A stretch of 64,000 nucleotides of DNA, from contig OY987265.1 of the NCBI GenBank assembly GCA_963920665.1, positions 563,001-627,000 of the forward strand. The letters run 5' to 3'. The translations under genes and the position numbers were made by a program. Positions within the stretch are counted from its first letter, which is position 1; every line of letters begins with the position of its first letter. The DNA comes from Straminergon stramineum (Eukaryota > Streptophyta > Bryopsida > Hypnales > Calliergonaceae). The notes below the pieces were generated by a model. That model had not been told where the DNA came from and searched no databases. It saw nothing but the letters and a program-made list of their open reading frames with translations. Positions 61,961-64,000 of the stretch are shown one piece after another.

Positions 61961-62115
61961 ATATTAGGAAGAGTAGGAACAGATCCGGATCTTGTTCTAA
62001 TACGGTTAGTAGTAGGTAGGATCAAAAAGTCCGGCCCGAGCTGCGGCAAAACTTTTGAAGGCTTTTAGGCTTGTTTGTACTTTTAGGTTGTATTTAAGTC
62101 AGCTCTTGCGGAGGG
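60309..62115 (-). mobile_element. Element D2, truncated TGTC element, subfamily II
   Basis: Continues in C orientation from the point where D1 leaves off, through the whole coding region, and stops at GCGGAGGG, where E is inserted. Coding remnants keep VEVKLQKVILVISSTKP, the GCLGF motif with Trp (KKPWGF) where A, B and C have TAG, an IRRLQEEVDQVKAELLVLKE coiled coil, and a tail with AEAKANLAGTPGT, which is longer than in A-C. Many stops and several changes place it as an older or separate subfamily. Confidence 0.8.
62111..62115. repeat. Probable target-site half GAGGG, left of element E
   Basis: GAGGG belongs to element D itself: the corresponding place in C reads GCGAGGGACG. So E was inserted into D; the second copy of GAGGG should lie beyond the end of this window. 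Confidence 0.6.
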
Positions 62116-64000
62116 TGTCACAGCACAGAGCAAGTAAATTCCTTGTTATACTCACAAAAATCACTCGAGAGCATAACTAAGTGACTCTAAAGATCGAACC
62201 CACGAGATTCTGTGAAGTATTTACTTTAATTAAGCAAGTAAGCCTTATTAACCTCTAAACCTTTCTTTTTGGTCTTAGATCTAAAACCGGAAATAACCAA
62301 CCACTAGATAGTCTTGGATCGAATTACTTCCGTATTGATTCCCTAAATCTCTGATTGGTCCAATTCAACCCAATCCTAGGACCGCACTACTTCCAATCCT
62401 CTCTTTCTCTCTGGGCCAATCCATTCGGGATTGTCCATATGTCTCCTTACTCCTATTCCAATTTAATTTTGCCTCTGTTGGACCATTAGAGGGGTCGCCA
62501 CTTGATTTTGTGAGTGGTAGGCCCACCACTCCTTCTGTAGATTATAGTGGCCGAAGGCCCACTATCCTATCTCCTCTTCTCCTAACTAATTCGGATCCAG
62601 TTTGATTCCTCACAACAACCCGAACAGTAATCCGATTGGCAGGTCACACAAAAATCCCCCGTATGATCCATTCTTACTACAACGACCTTGATATCAATTC
62701 CTTCCCGTGCGAAGCCAAGTGGTCACAAGTATACTTGTCCATTCCAGCGATTACTAGAGCTATTCCGCTTACCAACTAAGGTGGTGAGACCTCTCAGAAG
62801 ACCGAACACTCAACTGGGTTTCCTACCCAGGAATTCTAGCGCAACTAAGGATACCCTCCCTATCCGCCTAGCCTAACAATGACTATCTCACCCAGAACTC
62901 AAACTCTAGATCTGTCGAGGCACTGAAGTCCACTCCCAACACTTCCACAACCTGCTCACGTATACTAAGGATCGAAAACTTGTACACCAAGGAGAGAAAT
63001 CAAGTCACAAATCGGTCCTACACCTTCCTAACTCCACATCATGCAAAACCTGCCAAGCTTGGGAGATACACACACAACATTAGAGCGCTTATGAAGGTAC
63101 AAGAATTTGCAAAAACAAAACACTCCTAATACCCTTCGTAGGGACTAATTTAAATACAATCAAAAAGTACAAGAGGGCGAAAATGCCTGCAAAAGTTCCA
63201 TTGCGACTTGGGCCGGACTTTTTGGTCCTACCTACTCCTAACCGGATCGGAACAGGATCCGAATCCATTCCTAACATTCCTACTATTTACACACTAAGCA
63301 CCCACCTAAGATCCGATGGTGGCACTATCCGCTCCCGACTCCATCTGTTCGAAGATCTCGTTCAAGTTCCGATTCCACTCCCCCTCCTGAGGATTTGGAA
63401 CATGGTCGCCTTCTGTGGATCCAGGGGTTGAGTCCAATTTAATGGCAGTTCCAAGCATACCAGCCTGATTCCCCCTAGCCTCCGATCTCTTAGACATAGG
63501 GGTGGCATCTTTTCCCTCCCCTACCATAACATCCGAGAACGAATCCGGAAGAGATATATCCGAGAGTCGAATCCCGCGAGAGCAAGTTGCTCCCGACAAT
63601 ATCTGGGTGCTCTCCTCCATCCGGTCCACTGCCTTCTACACCTCCTTCATTGCCGCTTCAACCTGCTCGGCAAAATCTGTGAGAATCCTAACCATCCGAG
63701 AACCGGATGGCTTCTTCTCTTCATGCATCTTCTCATCGAATAGCTTAGCCTTGGCGGCGGCCATTCTGGTCTCCCCGAATGTGGCCTTCACCCGCTCCAC
63801 CATCTTTTGAGCTTCATCCGCCATTGATTGAGTCGCTACAAAGTTCTCCTTGAGCACAAGGAGTTCCGTCTTCACTCGATCCACCTCCTCCTGCAGTCTC
63901 CAGATCTCTATCTCCTGTTTCTGGGACTCAACCGGATTGGAAATGCAGTTGGCTACCTTCTTTGGTAGCTCTCTATCTGGTGGCGCTCCCACCAACTTCC
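62116..64000 (+). mobile_element. TGTC element E, cut by the window end, nested in D
   Basis: Starts TGTCACAGCACAGAG in A orientation. It shares with D the longer SEARGNQAGMLGT tail segment, so both belong to subfamily II. The window ends inside the coiled-coil region, about 1.5 kb short of the expected right end. Confidence 0.85.
63306..64000 (-). pseudogene. TGTC element protein (copy E), C-terminal part, cut by the window end
   Basis: Two blocks in one frame: 63995-63636 with EIWRLQEEVDRVKTELLVLK, VKATFGETRMAAAKAKLFDE and GSRMVRILTDFAEQVEAAMK, then a TAG and 63629-63306 with DRMEESTQILSGATCSRGI to ATIGS near the stop. Better preserved than D: only one stop in the visible part. Confidence 0.7.

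Noticed and set aside
62111..62115. GAGGG beside E as the partner of the flank right of A (CCCTC)
   Set aside because: The two are reverse complements, but in the element's own direction they would have to be identical. GAGGG is explained as native sequence of element D.
1..64000. tRNA or rRNA genes, CRISPR arrays, bacterial operons
   Set aside because: None recognised by eye; the gene structure with introns and plant transposons excludes a prokaryotic reading. A tRNA scan would be needed to exclude a tRNA gene.

Overview
This is a window of nuclear DNA from a land plant with a large, repeat-rich genome. The evidence is a plant-type CACTA (En/Spm) transposon with introns, a Mutator-like transposase pseudogene, plant-type telomere repeats (CCCTAAA) and several long LTR-like insertions nested in degraded genes. 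The species cannot be told from the sequence; a seed-free plant or a gymnosperm is a guess. There is no sign of bacterial or organellar DNA, no rRNA, tRNA or CRISPR array was recognised, and no clearly intact cellular gene.

Layout. 1-8943: AT-rich non-coding DNA with small tandem repeats. 8944-10936: solo-LTR-like element F1 with a perfect 5-bp target duplication. 10937-13920: C-terminal two thirds of a Mutator-like transposase pseudogene (minus strand). 13921-17304: element A, the first of a family of about 3.4-kb elements (called 'TGTC elements' here) with TGTC...GACA ends, a TATA box and one long coding frame. 17305-19100: a BED-finger fragment, a GC-rich patch and a GATA microsatellite. 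19101-37496: a degraded RING-finger gene split by a complete 15,086-bp CACTA transposon (19917-35002, TSD AAG). 37497-41336: telomere-like and GC-rich tandem repeats. 41337-44500: a Gly/Ser/Tyr-rich pseudogene split by F2. 46074-50943: a protein-kinase-like pseudogene split by TGTC element B. 52195-53236: tandem repeats. 55312-56406: N-terminal third of the same Mutator-like transposase. 56407-64000: TGTC elements C, D (rearranged) and E, with E nested in D.

Main results. (1) Elements A and C lie in opposite orientation and share one split target duplication (ACTAC/GTAGT). The transposase reading frame broken at 56406 resumes in frame at 13920 on the other strand. One insertion followed by a roughly 39-42-kb inversion between the two elements explains this. 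(2) The TGTC family carries a conserved coiled-coil protein frame inside what otherwise looks like a solo LTR. (3) Its nonsense codons are almost all C-to-T or G-to-A changes at CAG/CTG or CG sites, the footprint expected of plant DNA methylation. (4) The CACTA element has two divergently transcribed genes whose exon structures can be read out in phase; the transposase gene is intact apart from one TGA codon, and the second gene appears fully open.
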